Assembly (NCBI GenBank): GCA_963457665.1
Contig: OY735206.1
Span: forward strand, 21,220,008 to 21,284,007
Direction of reading: 5' to 3'
DNA length: 64,000 bases
DNA from: Thysanoteuthis rhombus
Lineage: Eukaryota; Mollusca; Cephalopoda; Oegopsida; Thysanoteuthidae
This document shows, in pieces, positions 22,801 through 33,945 of this stretch. The notes under the pieces are model-generated. The model was not told the origin of the DNA, made no database searches, and saw only the letters and a program-made list of their open reading frames with translations. How positions within the stretch are numbered: the first letter of the stretch is position 1; every line of letters begins with the position of its first letter. A program made the translations under genes and the position numbers.

Positions 22801-23940
22801 TGGCTTGTTTTGTGGAAAAGACATTGGTCATATGATGGAACAACCATGCAGATCTGTTATATATAAAATTCAATACTTGCTAAGAAGGTTTGTTGTTCTG
22901 ATCACCAATAATCTTCAAGCAACACATTTACCAGCAGCATATGTTCATCTGTTTCTATGAAATGAATGACTACAGGGAAATAGCTTTCAAAGTGACAATT
23001 GAATTTATTTGCTCTATGAAAAATGAAGTTTTTGAAGAAGCTCAAAAACAGGTTCAGAGATTCAATCAGTAACTGGTATGTGGGATATCTAATCACCTGA
23101 GGGAAAGCCTGAGGGAGAGAATTTAAAACTAGTAAAAGATCCCCACTAAAAGTAATGATACAATGCTCCTGTATCTATACAATGGATGTTTAGAGAAAAC
23201 ATTCAGAAAAACTTCATCCATTCCTTGCACACAAGGATGTTAAATAAGGTTGTAGGTACGCTGTTTAGCTTCTGTATCTTACATCTGTATAAGCAAGGAT
23301 TACCAAAAATGATTTGCTTCAGAAAAGCACCATTTCTGCAACTACTGGAAATTGGCACACTCAAAAATAGAGAGCTTATCAATTGCTGAAAACCCCATGT
23401 TTCCATCAGTTTCAAAGTTATTAAACATGGAAAAGTGTGATGAATGGGCTGAGCCAGGTCAGGTCATTTTTGATCAAAATGACTCTTCTTGTTATCAAAT
23501 AGTGAAAATCACGTTTTCATCTTTAATAGTTTCAGAAATGTGGGGCAGTTCTGTGACCAGACTCGATAAGAGCAACTTCAACTTTGGCGCAATTGCAAAA
23601 AAAACAAAAAAAAATTAAAAAAGAAGTTTGAAGTTGTGACTTTAATGAGAAAATCTATAAAGGATAAAAAAAAGCTATGAGATCTTGTTCAGTCAACTAG
23701 ATCACATGAAAATTGGTATGTTTTTTGATGTATTGAGTTCATTCATCATAAATAGGGACTATCACAAAAATACAAAAGTTACGATAACAATCACTAAAAA
23801 TTAAGAAAAAAAAAAAACAATGATTTAACTAGGGAATAATGAAACTTTTTTTGAATCACCTACAAAGAGAACCTGATCACAGAAATTACTTATTTGATTA
23901 ATAGTTGGATATATTACAAAGTAAAAAGAAAGTCTTCCAA
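22801..23940. other. Non-coding sequence
   Basis: Short frames at 22902-23618 on both strands contradict each other. No domain recognised. Confidence 0.35.
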
Positions 23941-23959
23941 TTTTTTTCATTTTTATTTA

Positions 23960-24325
23960 TTTTATCAGTTTGTAAATTCATTAATTTTTTGCTACTACTT
24001 ACCTTCATTTTAATTGCTGTTGCTTTCATTATTGCAACTAAACTGAGACCAGTTTCCATTCAGTGGTGAGCAAATAAATCAACAGCTCAGATTGCAATAA
24101 AGAATAAGTTCCAGGTGTTGCTCAGTCGTGAGAGCAATCACGCATTGAGAGAACCACCCTCAAGCATAGAGATTTACGAGTTTGATTCTCATAGGGAACT
24201 TATTCTTTATCCCGATCCGCACTTGATTCATTTACTCACTGCTGAAGGGAAGAACGACCCGAGTTTAGCTGTGATAAAAAGCAACAACAACTAAGATGAA
24301 GGTAAATAACAGCAAAAAATAATAA
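23960..24325. mobile_element. Family E fold-back element with tRNA-like loop
   Basis: The left arm ttgctactacttaccttcat, then tttaattgctgttgcttt, then gcaactaaactgag, is complementary to the right arm ccgagtttagctgtgataaa, then aagcaacaacaactaagatg, then aaggtaaataacagcaaaa. The pairing continues inward: agtggtgagcaaataaatca against tgattcatttactcactgct, and aaagaataagttcc against ggaacttattcttt. Each arm is therefore roughly 120 bp. The loop (24108-24197) is tRNA-like and is described separately. No open frame is present. This looks like a non-autonomous fold-back or long-TIR element. Confidence 0.8.
24108..24197 (+). pseudogene. tRNA-like loop of family E element
   Basis: The loop shows a D-arm-like hairpin gctcagtcgtgagagc (an A-box-like sequence), an anticodon-arm-like hairpin ttgagagaaccaccctcaa with an 8-base loop, and a T-arm-like acgagtttgattctcat. 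The 7-base loop tttgatt of that last arm sits in a B-box context. The outer gttcc/ggaac pair sits where the acceptor stem would be. Extra bases between acceptor and D-arm, the 8-base anticodon loop and a T-stem mismatch argue against a working tRNA. A tRNA-derived relic is the best reading. Confidence 0.55.
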
Positions 24326-25265
24326 GAGTTTTGTTTTTCAACCGCAACATCATGAGTCAACAGTTCTAAGAACAGCATAAATTTCATGTTAAGATCAGAT
24401 TTGCATTTGTAAACAGCATTTGTAAAGAATTTAATGACCCGAAGAGAGTGTGGTTGAAGAGAGATAGTGTTTGTAACAAAGAAGAAAGTTATTATCTCAA
24501 TAAACAGAGGGGGTAATAAGAGAAAACGGATAGGAATCTTTTTTTCTTTTCTTGTCTCAAATCATACTGTTCTTTTTGAAAACCAATTCTCAAGATGAAA
24601 GAAAGAGAGAAAGGGGGATTGAAAGCTGAGTATACACACACACACACACACGTATATAAGTTTTTCCTTTGCAAATGAATTGCATTTCAGACTATATTTG
24701 TTCTTTCCATTTTTGATGCAAGAATAATTTATCTTTGTTTCAAACATTCTAATAGTGATCAAGAAGAAAAAGAAATTGGAAGGAAATATTTCCATTAATA
24801 GAAACAAATATTGCTAACTGTTGTTTAAAATTGCATAAATAATGTCGCAGGTTTAGAACAGTGTCCTTTTTCTAGTTTCCAAAACTATCTTATCCGAAGA
24901 AATCTATGAAGTCTGATTAACAGCACAGAGAATGGGATCAGCAGGGTGAGTACGGAACTCCAGCTGAGACAGATTACTTTTACTTCCCATCAATGTCCTT
25001 GAGAGATGCATGTATCCACCCCCATCCCCTACTGCCAACATGTCATGGTCTAGCAAGGCAGGATAAGACCCATCATCCCCGGCCCACTAGAGGAGAGCTT
25101 ATGGATAACAACAGACATTAAAGCAGGTTTTTTTTTTGAAGACTTGTTAGATTGAAAAAATAAAAATGAAACAGTTTCTTTCTTCAGTATCCTTAAAAAA
25201 TTGGGGACTGAGAACTAAAAGAAGAAAAAAAATGTCTCATGAAATGAAAAGGAGGGGGAAAAGGC
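24326..25265. other. Non-coding sequence
   Basis: A CA run of about 11 units lies at 24634-24652. The stretch 25010-25090 is relatively GC-rich but not recognised. No gene is seen. Confidence 0.4.
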
Positions 25266-25844
25266 AGGTCTGGTTAGTCACTCAGTAGAAACATTCAAGT
25301 GACCAACATCTTTCGGCAGCATGTTGTGTTGGGAGTGATCAATGAACAAATTACTTTTTCTCGCCTCTAGATAGATCACTGAAAAAAATGGATTTCCAGA
25401 AAAATAGAAGCACAAGCTAGTTGCCGATTTAGCGTAAACTTACATTGTAAATCTAAACCATCCCCACTAAAAATCTGAAGGGTTGAAAAACGATTGCATG
25501 GGTACAATAAGTAAATATTGAAAATATCAGCCTTCTAGCTCCATTGGAGCTTTCCGTGCACGTGGTACACACGTACATACCTACCTAGCTTGTCAGAGAG
25601 ACCTAGTTACGAACTGGAGGAACCTATTTCATTTTAGCAGATGAAGTATTATAAATCATTAATTTTTGCTACTATTCTTTTCTAGAAAGTTGTGAGTTCG
25701 ATCCTAACCTGGAACTCATATCCGCGCAGTTCAAATGCTTATTTACATCTGAAGAGTACCAACTCTTGCGGATATAAAGCAAAAGCTATTGAGTTCCTTC
25801 GTTATTTGCAACTATTTACTGGTACTGATAATCAAGAAACCTAT
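25266..25844 (+). repeat. Family A repeat split by a family E insertion
   Basis: The 5' part (25266-25627) runs from ctggttagtcactcagtaga through gaccaacatctttcggcagc, tttctcgcctctag and ttctagctccattggagctt to ggaggaacctat. The family's 3' end resumes at 25838 with aacctatgttgacggttttg. The 210 bases between belong to family E. Confidence 0.8.
25628..25837 (+). mobile_element. Family E element nested in family A
   Basis: It starts ttcattttagcagatgaagt, then attataaatcattaattttt, then gctacta, like the left ends of the copies at 29821 and 37490. It also contains a B-box-like gagttcgatcctaacctgga (25691-25710), as in the loops of the other copies. The heptamer aacctat stands on both sides (25621-25627 and 25838-25844), a candidate target-site duplication. 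The arms are shortened. Confidence 0.7.
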
Positions 25845-25950
25845 GTTGACGGTTTTGGTGACAGCTTTTAGCAGACGGTTTCTAAAATAGTACAAGATAG
25901 AAAATAGGTCAAGATAGGAAGCAAAAGTCTCAAAAGAGATGAACATTCTT

Positions 25951-25970
25951 TCGTCGTCGTCGTCGTCGTC
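25951..25970. repeat. (TCG)n microsatellite
   Basis: Six to seven perfect TCG units, notable in a CpG-poor window. Confidence 0.95.
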
Positions 25971-26059
25971 ATATCATTCTTGTTTCAGTCAAGTAAGTTT
26001 CGTTCCTTCCTACTTTCTCAGCTCAGCATGTTCCTATCAAATTTCAAGCAGTGGAAGAG

Positions 26060-26275
26060 AGATGAAGGAGAGACAACAACAGATCAGCTGCGGGGAGAAG
26101 GAGAGATGGTAGGGTCCACTCGCCTCATCTAGTCCCCCCGCGCCCCCCACGCACTTCTTGTTGCTTCACTCCACTAAACAATTTCCACCCACAATCTCTC
26201 CAGCTCTCCCCGCCCCTGCAGTTGTTGCTAGCTTGTTTCGCCTTTCCCCTCCTCATGCTGTAAAAGCCAACTTCT
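26060..26275. promoter_or_regulatory. GC-rich, C-rich island with inverted arms
   Basis: This is the most GC-rich patch of the window, with agtccccccgcgccccccac at 26131-26150 and ctccccgcccctgcag at 26206-26221. The segment cagctgcggggagaaggaga at 26085-26104 is nearly complementary to tctctccagctctccccgcc at 26195-26214. Local GC content and CpGs could mark a promoter or 5' untranslated exon, but I see no convincing TATA box, start codon context or splice site. The regulatory label is a guess. A repeat fragment is equally possible. Confidence 0.2.
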
Positions 26276-28059
26276 TCTGAATTGTGTTAAGTAGAAATGA
26301 TGCCAGGAGACAGACAAAGGGGTCTCATCAATAACTGAATGCTGATGGCAAAAACCGGATTTTTTTTTCTTTATATAAATAAGGAGGTGTTACAATGAGA
26401 TTTCGTGAAACTATGAATATTTCAGTAATTTAATGAAATCCCTACTTTCACGATCAGTATACACAGCGTTGTTGGACATAGATCTTCCAAGATTTGCAAG
26501 ACCTCAAGGGCGTTACGCACCCAACATTTTCTGGACTAGTCTAGTCTATCACCTACCTTTTTTTCTGTTTTTTTTTTTGTTGTTGTTGCTGTTGTAATCG
26601 TTACCAAGCTTGTGATGCTGACCACTGTCAAGTATATTCTGCTTCAGCATCTACAGTGAATATATACAGCTTAGTTTGACTAAGCCACAGTATTGGGGCA
26701 CCCAGTCAGGATCTAACTCAATACACTGACAGTTGAACTAAGCATTTCATGAAATTACGGAAATGTACAGGGATTAACAAACTCAACAGTTTCACATCTT
26801 TTTGCAACTGAGACAAATCTCAATTGGTACATCAGATGGAAATTTCTCATTTTTCAGCATGTCTTTTCACTTGTGGATCTACCTCCCAATCTTTCTCCTC
26901 CCCAGTAGGCTGCACGACAATCAATCCATGTTCTGAAGAGAAAAAGCTCCACTGAATGGTTACAATTGAAACAATATAACATAAGTAGGTGATCATCTCT
27001 CTTGAACTCATCTATCAAATCTGAAGGACTTCCAACATCAAACATCTTGGCCTCTGCTATACCACAGATTTTTTTCTTCAACTTTTCATTGTTAGTGTCA
27101 CACTACAATAGACACCCTATCCCAACCCCATTATTGAGGCATCCTCAGTGATTCAAGAGAGCCGTTATAATACAACATAGTACAGGGTGGATCTTATACT
27201 AAGTGTATTGATAATGAGAAACCGGAAGACAAAACGACTTCTGTTACCCTTTCACAATCCAACACTCCATGTTTCTTCAGGCAGCATTATTTCAAGAGTT
27301 TTCTAATTTTAGTTTTTGAAATAAAACACTGAAATCTTCATGTGCTGTTGCTGCAAACTAATCTCCAACAATAGCCCTGTGAGAATATAAAAACGAATGT
27401 GCCACTAGAACAGGTCATTAAATCGTGCTGTTAGGACGAGTTCTGTTACGAGAGTTTACTTCATCATTTTCCTTTAGCTTTGTTAAATATAAGTTGGAAT
27501 TGAAAATCATTAATGATCCAATAAATGTGAAACTGACAGCTTTCCCCCCACTCAAGTAAACTGGAGTTCAATTGCATTGTTGTCAGAATTTTTGTACATA
27601 GTTGATTCAATGGATCACACTTTATACTTTTTGGCAACCCTAGTTATTACGACTGGCTTTCTTGCACCCCAACATCAACTTCATAACCGGGGGGGGGGGG
27701 TCGTGTGTTTCAAGTGCACATTTGTGGATGGATAAGTTCCTTAAATAATTGCTTCAATATTCTTTTATCATTCTTTATTTACATGACAACTGAAAGATTT
27801 TATACATATTTTTTCAACTTCAAACACAACTCTAATGTGTTACTTTCTATGAATGATTATACCTCATTTTATGAACTCCAGCTTTACTAACTATCATTAG
27901 GAATGAATTAGTTTGTGAAGTTGAGGTACACCTTTATAGGGATATTTTTTTCAAGTTGTAAAGTGGGGAGAGGGGCTTCAAGCATCTCATTACCCAAAGG
28001 TTTTGTACGTAGATTTTCAAACTAATCAAGACTGATCAAATAGACTAGTATGAAAAGGC
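26276..28059. other. Non-coding sequence
   Basis: About 1.8 kb with no recognised gene or shared repeat. A run of 11 G lies at 27690-27700. Confidence 0.4.
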
Positions 28060-28245
28060 TTGACCCGTTCGTTGACAGCGAATCTGAATTTCCATCATTG
28101 CAGTTCTACGGCTAACTCAATAAAATTTCCATTTTATTGTGATTGATAGCAAACCAGTGCTACAAGTCAGGGCTTTTATCTTGCAATAGATTACTTGCAA
28201 TTGATAACCATTACTCGTAGCCATCTTCTGCATTTAATGGGTTAA
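28060..28245 (+). mobile_element. TTAA-type MITE, family C, copy 2
   Basis: The left end is ttgacccgttcg (a one-base variant of TTAACCC) and the right end is ttaatgggttaa. The body holds gctaactcaataaaatttcc, attttattgtgattgatagc and ttatcttgcaatagattact. Confidence 0.8.
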
Positions 28246-28857
28246 TATTCATGATATTCCCAGAATGCACATCATTCAAAACCCACTCTTCTAATTATTA
28301 TTTGAATCCACAGTCTGTGCAATTCAATTATTATGAAAGCACATTCCAAAAGCTTTCAAACAATTTAACTTTGAACTTAGCCCCAAGCAGTTTATTTAGC
28401 AGCACGCATATTGTTACTAGACAGGCAAAAAGAAAGAAATACATTAAAACACCTTTAATTAATTTTGAAAGCACTTTGAATTGATTAATCTGAGACAAAC
28501 ATCTGGTACTAATGAAGGTCATTAAATATATGAGGATTTTCAACTGAACAGAAAACATCTTACAAATCAGTGCAGGTTCAGAAAGGATTTGATACAGAGG
28601 GCCATTTATCTCTCCATAGTGTGATAAGTCAATTCATATAACTATATTATTATACTGCCTCTGTTCCATAATATATGTGACATTATATGCAATATACAAT
28701 AGACATTACATCATGTTATAGGCAAATGTTACCACAATTGTGAGACAGAAGTAGCAATTAATAATCAATGACTTAGTTTGCAGAGCTAAATCTCTGAAAC
28801 TGTAGTCAAGAAAAATCTAGCCCGAACTCATTTCATAACCATTTTGTCTTCATACAG
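28246..28857. other. Non-coding sequence
   Basis: Opposed 75-77-codon frames at 28251-28558 have no recognised domain. Confidence 0.4.
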
Positions 28858-29205
28858 ACACATCTGGTTAGTCACTCAATAGGAACTGTCACATGACCAA
28901 CATCTTTCGTCTTGTTGGGGCTGATTGATAAAAAATTGGATAGAAAAAGGTGATCGAAGAATATGTTATTTCTCACACATTCTGTTTGGAAGTGATCACT
29001 CAGAGCCTGGATTTTCTAAGGGTTAAAAAAAAAAAAACTTTTCTGGACATAAGGAGCAAATGAGTAAATTTTTAGCTCTCTAGCTCTATTTGTGCAGTGT
29101 GCATACATGAGACATACATACATACATGGCCAGCCAGCTCGACTTACCTGAAAACTGAGAAACCTATGTTGACAGTTTTGGTTGATGGTCTCTAATTATA
29201 TACAC
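28858..29205 (+). repeat. Family A repeat, near full length
   Basis: It has catctggttagtcactcaat, tgaccaacatctttcgtctt, gacataaggagcaaatgagt, ttagctctctagctctattt, ccagccagctcgacttacct and the end gaaacctatgttgacagttt tggttgatgg. Confidence 0.8.
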
Positions 29206-29288
29206 GAAAAAAGAAAAAAAAAAGGGTTGGACGTGAATACGCTGAGACAACTATGTTATTAATATAGAGATTAGCCAATTGGTTAGAT

Positions 29289-29360
29289 CAGTGGTTTTTG
29301 ACCTTTTTGGCTCTATGCCCAACCTAGACAGCACAAAAAATTTGATGCCCCCCTCCCCAA
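29289..29360 (+). mobile_element. hAT-like terminus
   Basis: The text cagtggtttttgaccttttt ggctctatgccc follows the common hAT end CAGTGGTTCTCAACCTTTTTGG. The element body is not recognisable beyond it and no partner end was found. Confidence 0.45.
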
Positions 29361-29837
29361 CCTAACTATTAAAACAAAAAAAAACACAAAGATTGATTAT
29401 CTATCATGTTTGTAAAAAGTAAATAGTATATAAACTTTAGGACACTTGGTAAAATGTTTGTCATTTCTTTATTGGGTGAAATTTAGAAACAACAATGCAA
29501 TCAAGTCATTGCTTTTTACCTCAAAATTAATGAGTTAAGCATTAGTTACTGTGAAATCTATATTGAAATTAATAGTTACAAGCATTGCATAATTAGGAAT
29601 CAATCAGTTAAGCTTCAGCAGTTTTTGTTGTTCACACCTAACATTTTTGCTACTTGTACAATATCAGTGAAGATAAATAATTGATTTGTTTATAAATTAC
29701 CAAGAAGAAAAAATGAATGATTCCAGTTGATTAAACAAGTAATGTTAGACATTATTTATTTCTTTTTATACAGGCAATAGACATTGAATTCATCAAAAAA
29801 GCGTTATTCTATTTATTGTACTAGATGATGTATTGTA

Positions 29838-29980
29838 GTCTTTGAAGTTAGTTTTTTGCTACTATTTACCTTCATCTTGATTGTAGTTACTTTTTATCAA
29901 AAACCTGAATTTAGTTGCGGTTAAAAGTAACAACTATCAAGATGAAAGTAAATAATAGTAAAAAAAATTAACTTTGATGA
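29838..29980. mobile_element. Family E element reduced to a hairpin
   Basis: The arms are gctactatttaccttcatct, then tgattgtagttactttttat, and the near-exact complement taaaagtaacaactatcaag, then atgaaagtaaataatagta. Outer extensions are gaagtta and taacttt. Only about 20 bases separate the arms, so the tRNA-like loop has been lost. It would fold into a hairpin of about 60 bp. Confidence 0.85.
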
Positions 29981-30044
29981 TTCAATAGCTAACTGGTCAT
30001 TATTTATAGCCCTATTTATTGCTGTCAAGTTTCCAGATTAAGAA

Positions 30045-30145
30045 TGGGTGAGAAGTGCATGACCCCCACCCCAAGCACTTAGAGGAAAATTTCAGGGCCT
30101 TCTAAGGGAATCTGGGGCCATGCCCTCTCCTCGGAAAACTTGAAA
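30045..30145. repeat. GC-rich unclassified repeat candidate
   Basis: The phrases gggccttctaagggaatctg, then gggccatgccctctcctcgg, then aaaactt resemble a motif I recall as common in marine invertebrate genomes. It occurs once here, so the call rests on memory only. Confidence 0.2.
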
Positions 30146-30514
30146 ATCATGTATCCAATATTTGCTAATCTTGCATTTCGGTATATCAGCTACTGAAATT
30201 GAGTGTGGTCAACAAGTCTATTTGAAACATGTTTCAAAACTTATTCAAGATAAGGTTCTTATCAGAAATCTAAACCAATAATAAATCCAACGCTTTTTTA
30301 TAAAATGCATGAGATTTTTTCTTTCATGCGTATGAGTTTGAGAATGTACTGAAATGCATCAGACTTGGAAGGTCTATTCTATTGCATTCACTCCTACGAT
30401 AAGAACTTCACAGAAAATATATCCAGACATACCAACTTGGTATCATGCAATTTCTTATACAAGAAAAGATATGCAGAACCATTTTTTTTTGTTGTCTTCA
30501 TCTTTGAGAAGAGT

Positions 30515-30906
30515 CATTAACATTCTAACTTTTGTTCAGACAAATAAATCTTCTATCCTTATCTTTAATGTTGTCAACAAATTTTTTAAGCCCACCCATT
30601 CTATGATCTTCTCCAGGTGTAATATGTAATATCCATAAGAAAAGAATCTCTTATTCAAGTTTCTCTCTCTGATAGTGCAGAGATTTAGATTTATATTACG
30701 TGCTTCACAGTTGACATTTAAATTTTCTATTTGCTACCATGTTTTTGCTCTGCATGAGTAAAGGAAGAGACAAAAAAAAAAAGGTTCCATCATGAATGTT
30801 CCATATTACACCTGAAGGCGGCCATAGAATGTATTGATTGAAACAAGTTGACAGCATCAAAGATATGGAGAAGAGATTCGATAGTTAAAACAAAAGTTGG
30901 AACATT
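30515..30906. repeat. Long imperfect inverted repeat
   Basis: The left arm 30515-30631, reverse-complemented, reads catattacacctggagaaga, tcatagaatg, gttgacaacattaaagataa and gaacaaaagttagaatgtt. The right arm 30797-30906 reads catattacacctgaaggcgg, ccatagaatg, gttgacagcatcaaagatat and aacaaaagttggaacatt. Identity is roughly three quarters by eye. Both arms translate on the same sense into similar peptides beginning ITPxGxHRM and containing VDxIKD, with stops. This could be two copies of one decayed coding fragment in opposite orientation. The source gene is not recognised. Confidence 0.7.
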
Positions 30907-31620
30907 CTTTCGTTACCCAGTAGCCTTTGAAGTCATTCCAGAGTAACCAAAAAGACGAGGAAGAATTGTCTAATTGCAACCAAGCAAACAGTAAGGTCTG
31001 GATACAGAAATTAGTGATAGGTTAGTCTTTGAAGTAAACAGAGACAGACCTTGCCAAAATTGACGAATAGAATTCAATTATTGAGCATTTAAAAGCAATT
31101 AATCCAATAGAAAGCAAGTGCCTGTTAAGGCTGGTGACTGTTGGGGGTTTCAATAGCTACTTTCATACTGAAATCACACAGAACAGACAAAGCATTGGAT
31201 ATATTACTGAATTAGCGAAGACAATGAAAGGAAGACAAGGTTTTGGGGAAAAGGATCAATTAATTACCCTACAATCTCCCCAGTGATTTGGAGGCCGATA
31301 AAATCGAGCACAAATTCAGTCAAATTGGTGATACATTGTCTTAAACATTAAATGACATAATAGGCAGTTTCTACTTACATGAAATTGAAGCTAATTAATT
31401 AGAAATGTGTAGAATAAAGCACTAAATGCTTCAAAGATAATAGCCCACAGGCACATTCTACAACCTATTCTTGAGAGTTGATTCTCACACAACCAATGGT
31501 GTAGAACTAAAAAAAAAAAAAAAAAATTACGGAAGCCAGCTCTTCAAGGATAGGAGGGGGGCTTGAGCCTCTACAACCAAGAGATATTTTTCAAAATTCA
31601 ATTATTTTGCGAGAGAGAAA
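30907..31620. other. Non-coding sequence
   Basis: Nothing recognised. An A run of about 18 lies at 31510. Confidence 0.4.
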
Positions 31621-31634
31621 GAAAAAAAAAATTC

Positions 31635-31775
31635 AAGACATAAGGAATAAATAAATAGATTTTCAGCCCTTTAGCTCCATTGGTGAGCCTGTACACATGA
31701 CAAATACGAACATGTATAGCCAGGCAAAACCACTTAGAAACTGGAGAAACCTATGTGGACAGTTTCTAACAATAA
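31635..31775 (+). repeat. Family A 3' half
   Basis: It holds agacataaggaataaataaa, ccctttagctccattggtga and gaaactggagaaacctatgt, then ggacagtttctaac. The first half is missing. Confidence 0.75.
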
Positions 31776-33190
31776 TTAACCAACTTTCCATTCGATACCA
31801 GAAGTATTTTCTTGATACCTAAAAAATTTCAACACAATGATGCTAACAATGGGTAGGGCTTTTTTTTTTTTTACGCGCCTCATAAGTGTAACAACCAATT
31901 TTAAGCATGAGAACAATTTTGAGATAAGATCAATTTGATAAATGTTATATTTCCACATATTCACTTTCAGCACTAATTCTGTAAGTCGTTAGTACGTCCT
32001 TTACTCACTATGAAAAGATAATGCCAAAGAAAAAAAAAAAGTATTTTCACAGTATGATAAATCTAATCATAATCATTATTTTTTCAGTGAAGCATACTTA
32101 ATCAAATAATTAGATTTGTACATCAAAGTGAAATTAATACAATTTATAAATCATACTTCCAGAAGGTAGTGTAAAACTTCCTCTGCTCTACATATAGACT
32201 GGCAAATACATTTAATGAATACAGGTATCAAGAAATATTGGTTTTCTCTTACTGATATCATCAAATTGAGATACTACATAAATAAAATGCGCAGAAAATG
32301 GTAATTGATGAGAATTAATGAGAAAGAAAAGAAAAGACTTAATTCAAAATCGAATTATTCAAATCAAACTTGATAATTTTTCTTACTGTTTATTTCTTCT
32401 TACAATCAGCAGAAGCTGGGCAAGTCATTACAGACATTGATTTAGTTTGATTTTTATGATAAGGTCAACATTGAAATGAAGACAGCAATTTACACTTCCC
32501 GATGACGTATTTATAATGTAGTCCTCCCCTGTTGTAAAGTTGTTCGTTGAAGCAACTATTCAACTATCACTAAAAGTATGATTTCTTGTCTCATAACATT
32601 TAACCCTTCTGGAAATGAATTTTACAAAGAAGGAGCATACAACAGAACAGAAAAAAATCCCCCCACACATACCAGATTTTAAGCAAAAAGAAAATTTTGC
32701 ATATCTTTTGAGATCCGTATACCTGTAACTAGTTTCATAATTGAGAAGTAGATTATCATAATCTTCTGCACAATTGTTACAGCATGTGGAATGCCAAGCC
32801 GCAGAGGAAGTAGCCTGGCATTTACAACAAGTCCGAACAACTGTGTTTAGACTTGTTCAATGCTGAAGGCAGTTTGCTCTGGCAAAAAAACAAACGTATA
32901 CAACAACAATATAACTATTGGTAAACAAGACTCTGCATGTCGTGTAATTCACACACACACATAGGACGAAACAGAAAGTTACAGTTACACAGATCTACCA
33001 TCCAATGAATAAAATAAACAAGTATAAAATCCAATCTATGCTTATTATATGAATTTGAGGCCTGAAAAACATGTGCCTACCTGCTATTTTCAAATTAATG
33101 GCACTTGAGAGTATTTCATATTTAATGACCACACAATAACCGCAAGAAGCAGGAAGAAGCAAACAGTAGGTGGTATTCATCTGCACCTAC
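31776..33190. other. Non-coding sequence
   Basis: No gene or shared repeat recognised over 1.4 kb. Confidence 0.4.
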
Positions 33191-33225
33191 AGATTTTTCA
33201 GTACAGCGTTCCCCCAAAGTATATG

Positions 33226-33266
33226 CTACTGCCCCCTTAGGGCACTGGAAGGCAAGGGGGCAGTAG
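33226..33266. repeat. Perfect 13-bp inverted repeat
   Basis: The arms ctactgccccctt (33226-33238) and aagggggcagtag (33254-33266) enclose 15 bases. The surrounding text (33180-33320) is GC-richer than its neighbours and may be the end of a DNA transposon, class unknown. Confidence 0.8.
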
Positions 33267-33519
33267 GAGAGTATTGGAAGACAAGAGGTGGCAAGGGACA
33301 AAGGATACAACTAGATACCCCCTTCGCATAAATCAAATATCTGTAATGCTGATTTTACAGTACAGAGCTGTTTGAATATTTGTTGAATATTTTTCATTTT
33401 TCTGATTTAATGAATTCTATCAACTTTTTTAAATAATTTAATCCCAACTAAATCAGCCAATTCAGTGTGAATTTTTTTTTTTCCTAATTAGTTTTTAATT
33501 GATCATTTGTGACTGGAGG

Positions 33520-33750
33520 GGAAGTGCTGATGAAATATAAACTCTCTTGCCTTTTGTGGGATCACTAAAAGTCCAGTTTTCAAAAAATAAGCATGAATAC
33601 TGCTGGAAACAAACATTTTAAACTGAAACATTTGTGTCCAACAGCATTCAACCTTTTTTTTTTTTTTTTTTTAAATTCCGCCTTTTAGTGACTTTTTAGT
33701 GATCCTACAAAAGGCGAGAGATTCATTGATCACCCCCTTTTTTAAAGTTT
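33520..33750. repeat. Two family A fragments in head-to-head inversion
   Basis: The left fragment (+) reads ctctcttgccttttgtggga tcactaaaag and aagcatgaatactgctggaa ac. The right fragment (-) reads tttagtgatcctacaaaagg cgagagattcattgatca, with gtccaacagcattcaacctt at the junction side. Both are the same internal portion of family A in opposite orientations, meeting near 33615-33640. Confidence 0.75.
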
Positions 33751-33774
33751 TAATTCATCACTTTTTTTTGTTTC

Positions 33775-33945
33775 TACAAAAAAGTGCTTTTTGGGGTTCT
33801 CTACAATGATTTCGACCAACATCTTGTGCTGGTATTTTTTAGATAAAAGATCTGTATTTTTAGATGATTTTAGATCATTCTTAGATAATTAGTTCTAGTA
33901 CACACACAGGCAACGGATATTCATTTATACGAGGTCCGGATATAG
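33775..33945 (+). mobile_element. Family B partial copy
   Basis: It has aaaagtgctttttggggttc, aacatcttgtgctggtattt, agataattagttctagtaca and gaggt. The right end motif is altered to caacggatattcattta. Half of the element is missing. Confidence 0.7.

Noticed and set aside
23352..23618. 88-codon plus-strand frame
   Set aside because: No domain, no ATG at the stated start and overlapped by contradictory frames. Nothing supports coding.
24108..24197. Functional tRNA gene
   Set aside because: There are extra bases between acceptor stem and D-arm, an 8-base anticodon loop, mismatches in the acceptor and T stems and a place inside an inverted-repeat element. It is a relic.
29289..30145. One complete hAT element between the terminus at 29289 and the GC-rich motif at 30145
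   Set aside because: No matching inverted terminus is found at or near 30145. An unrelated family E hairpin lies between.
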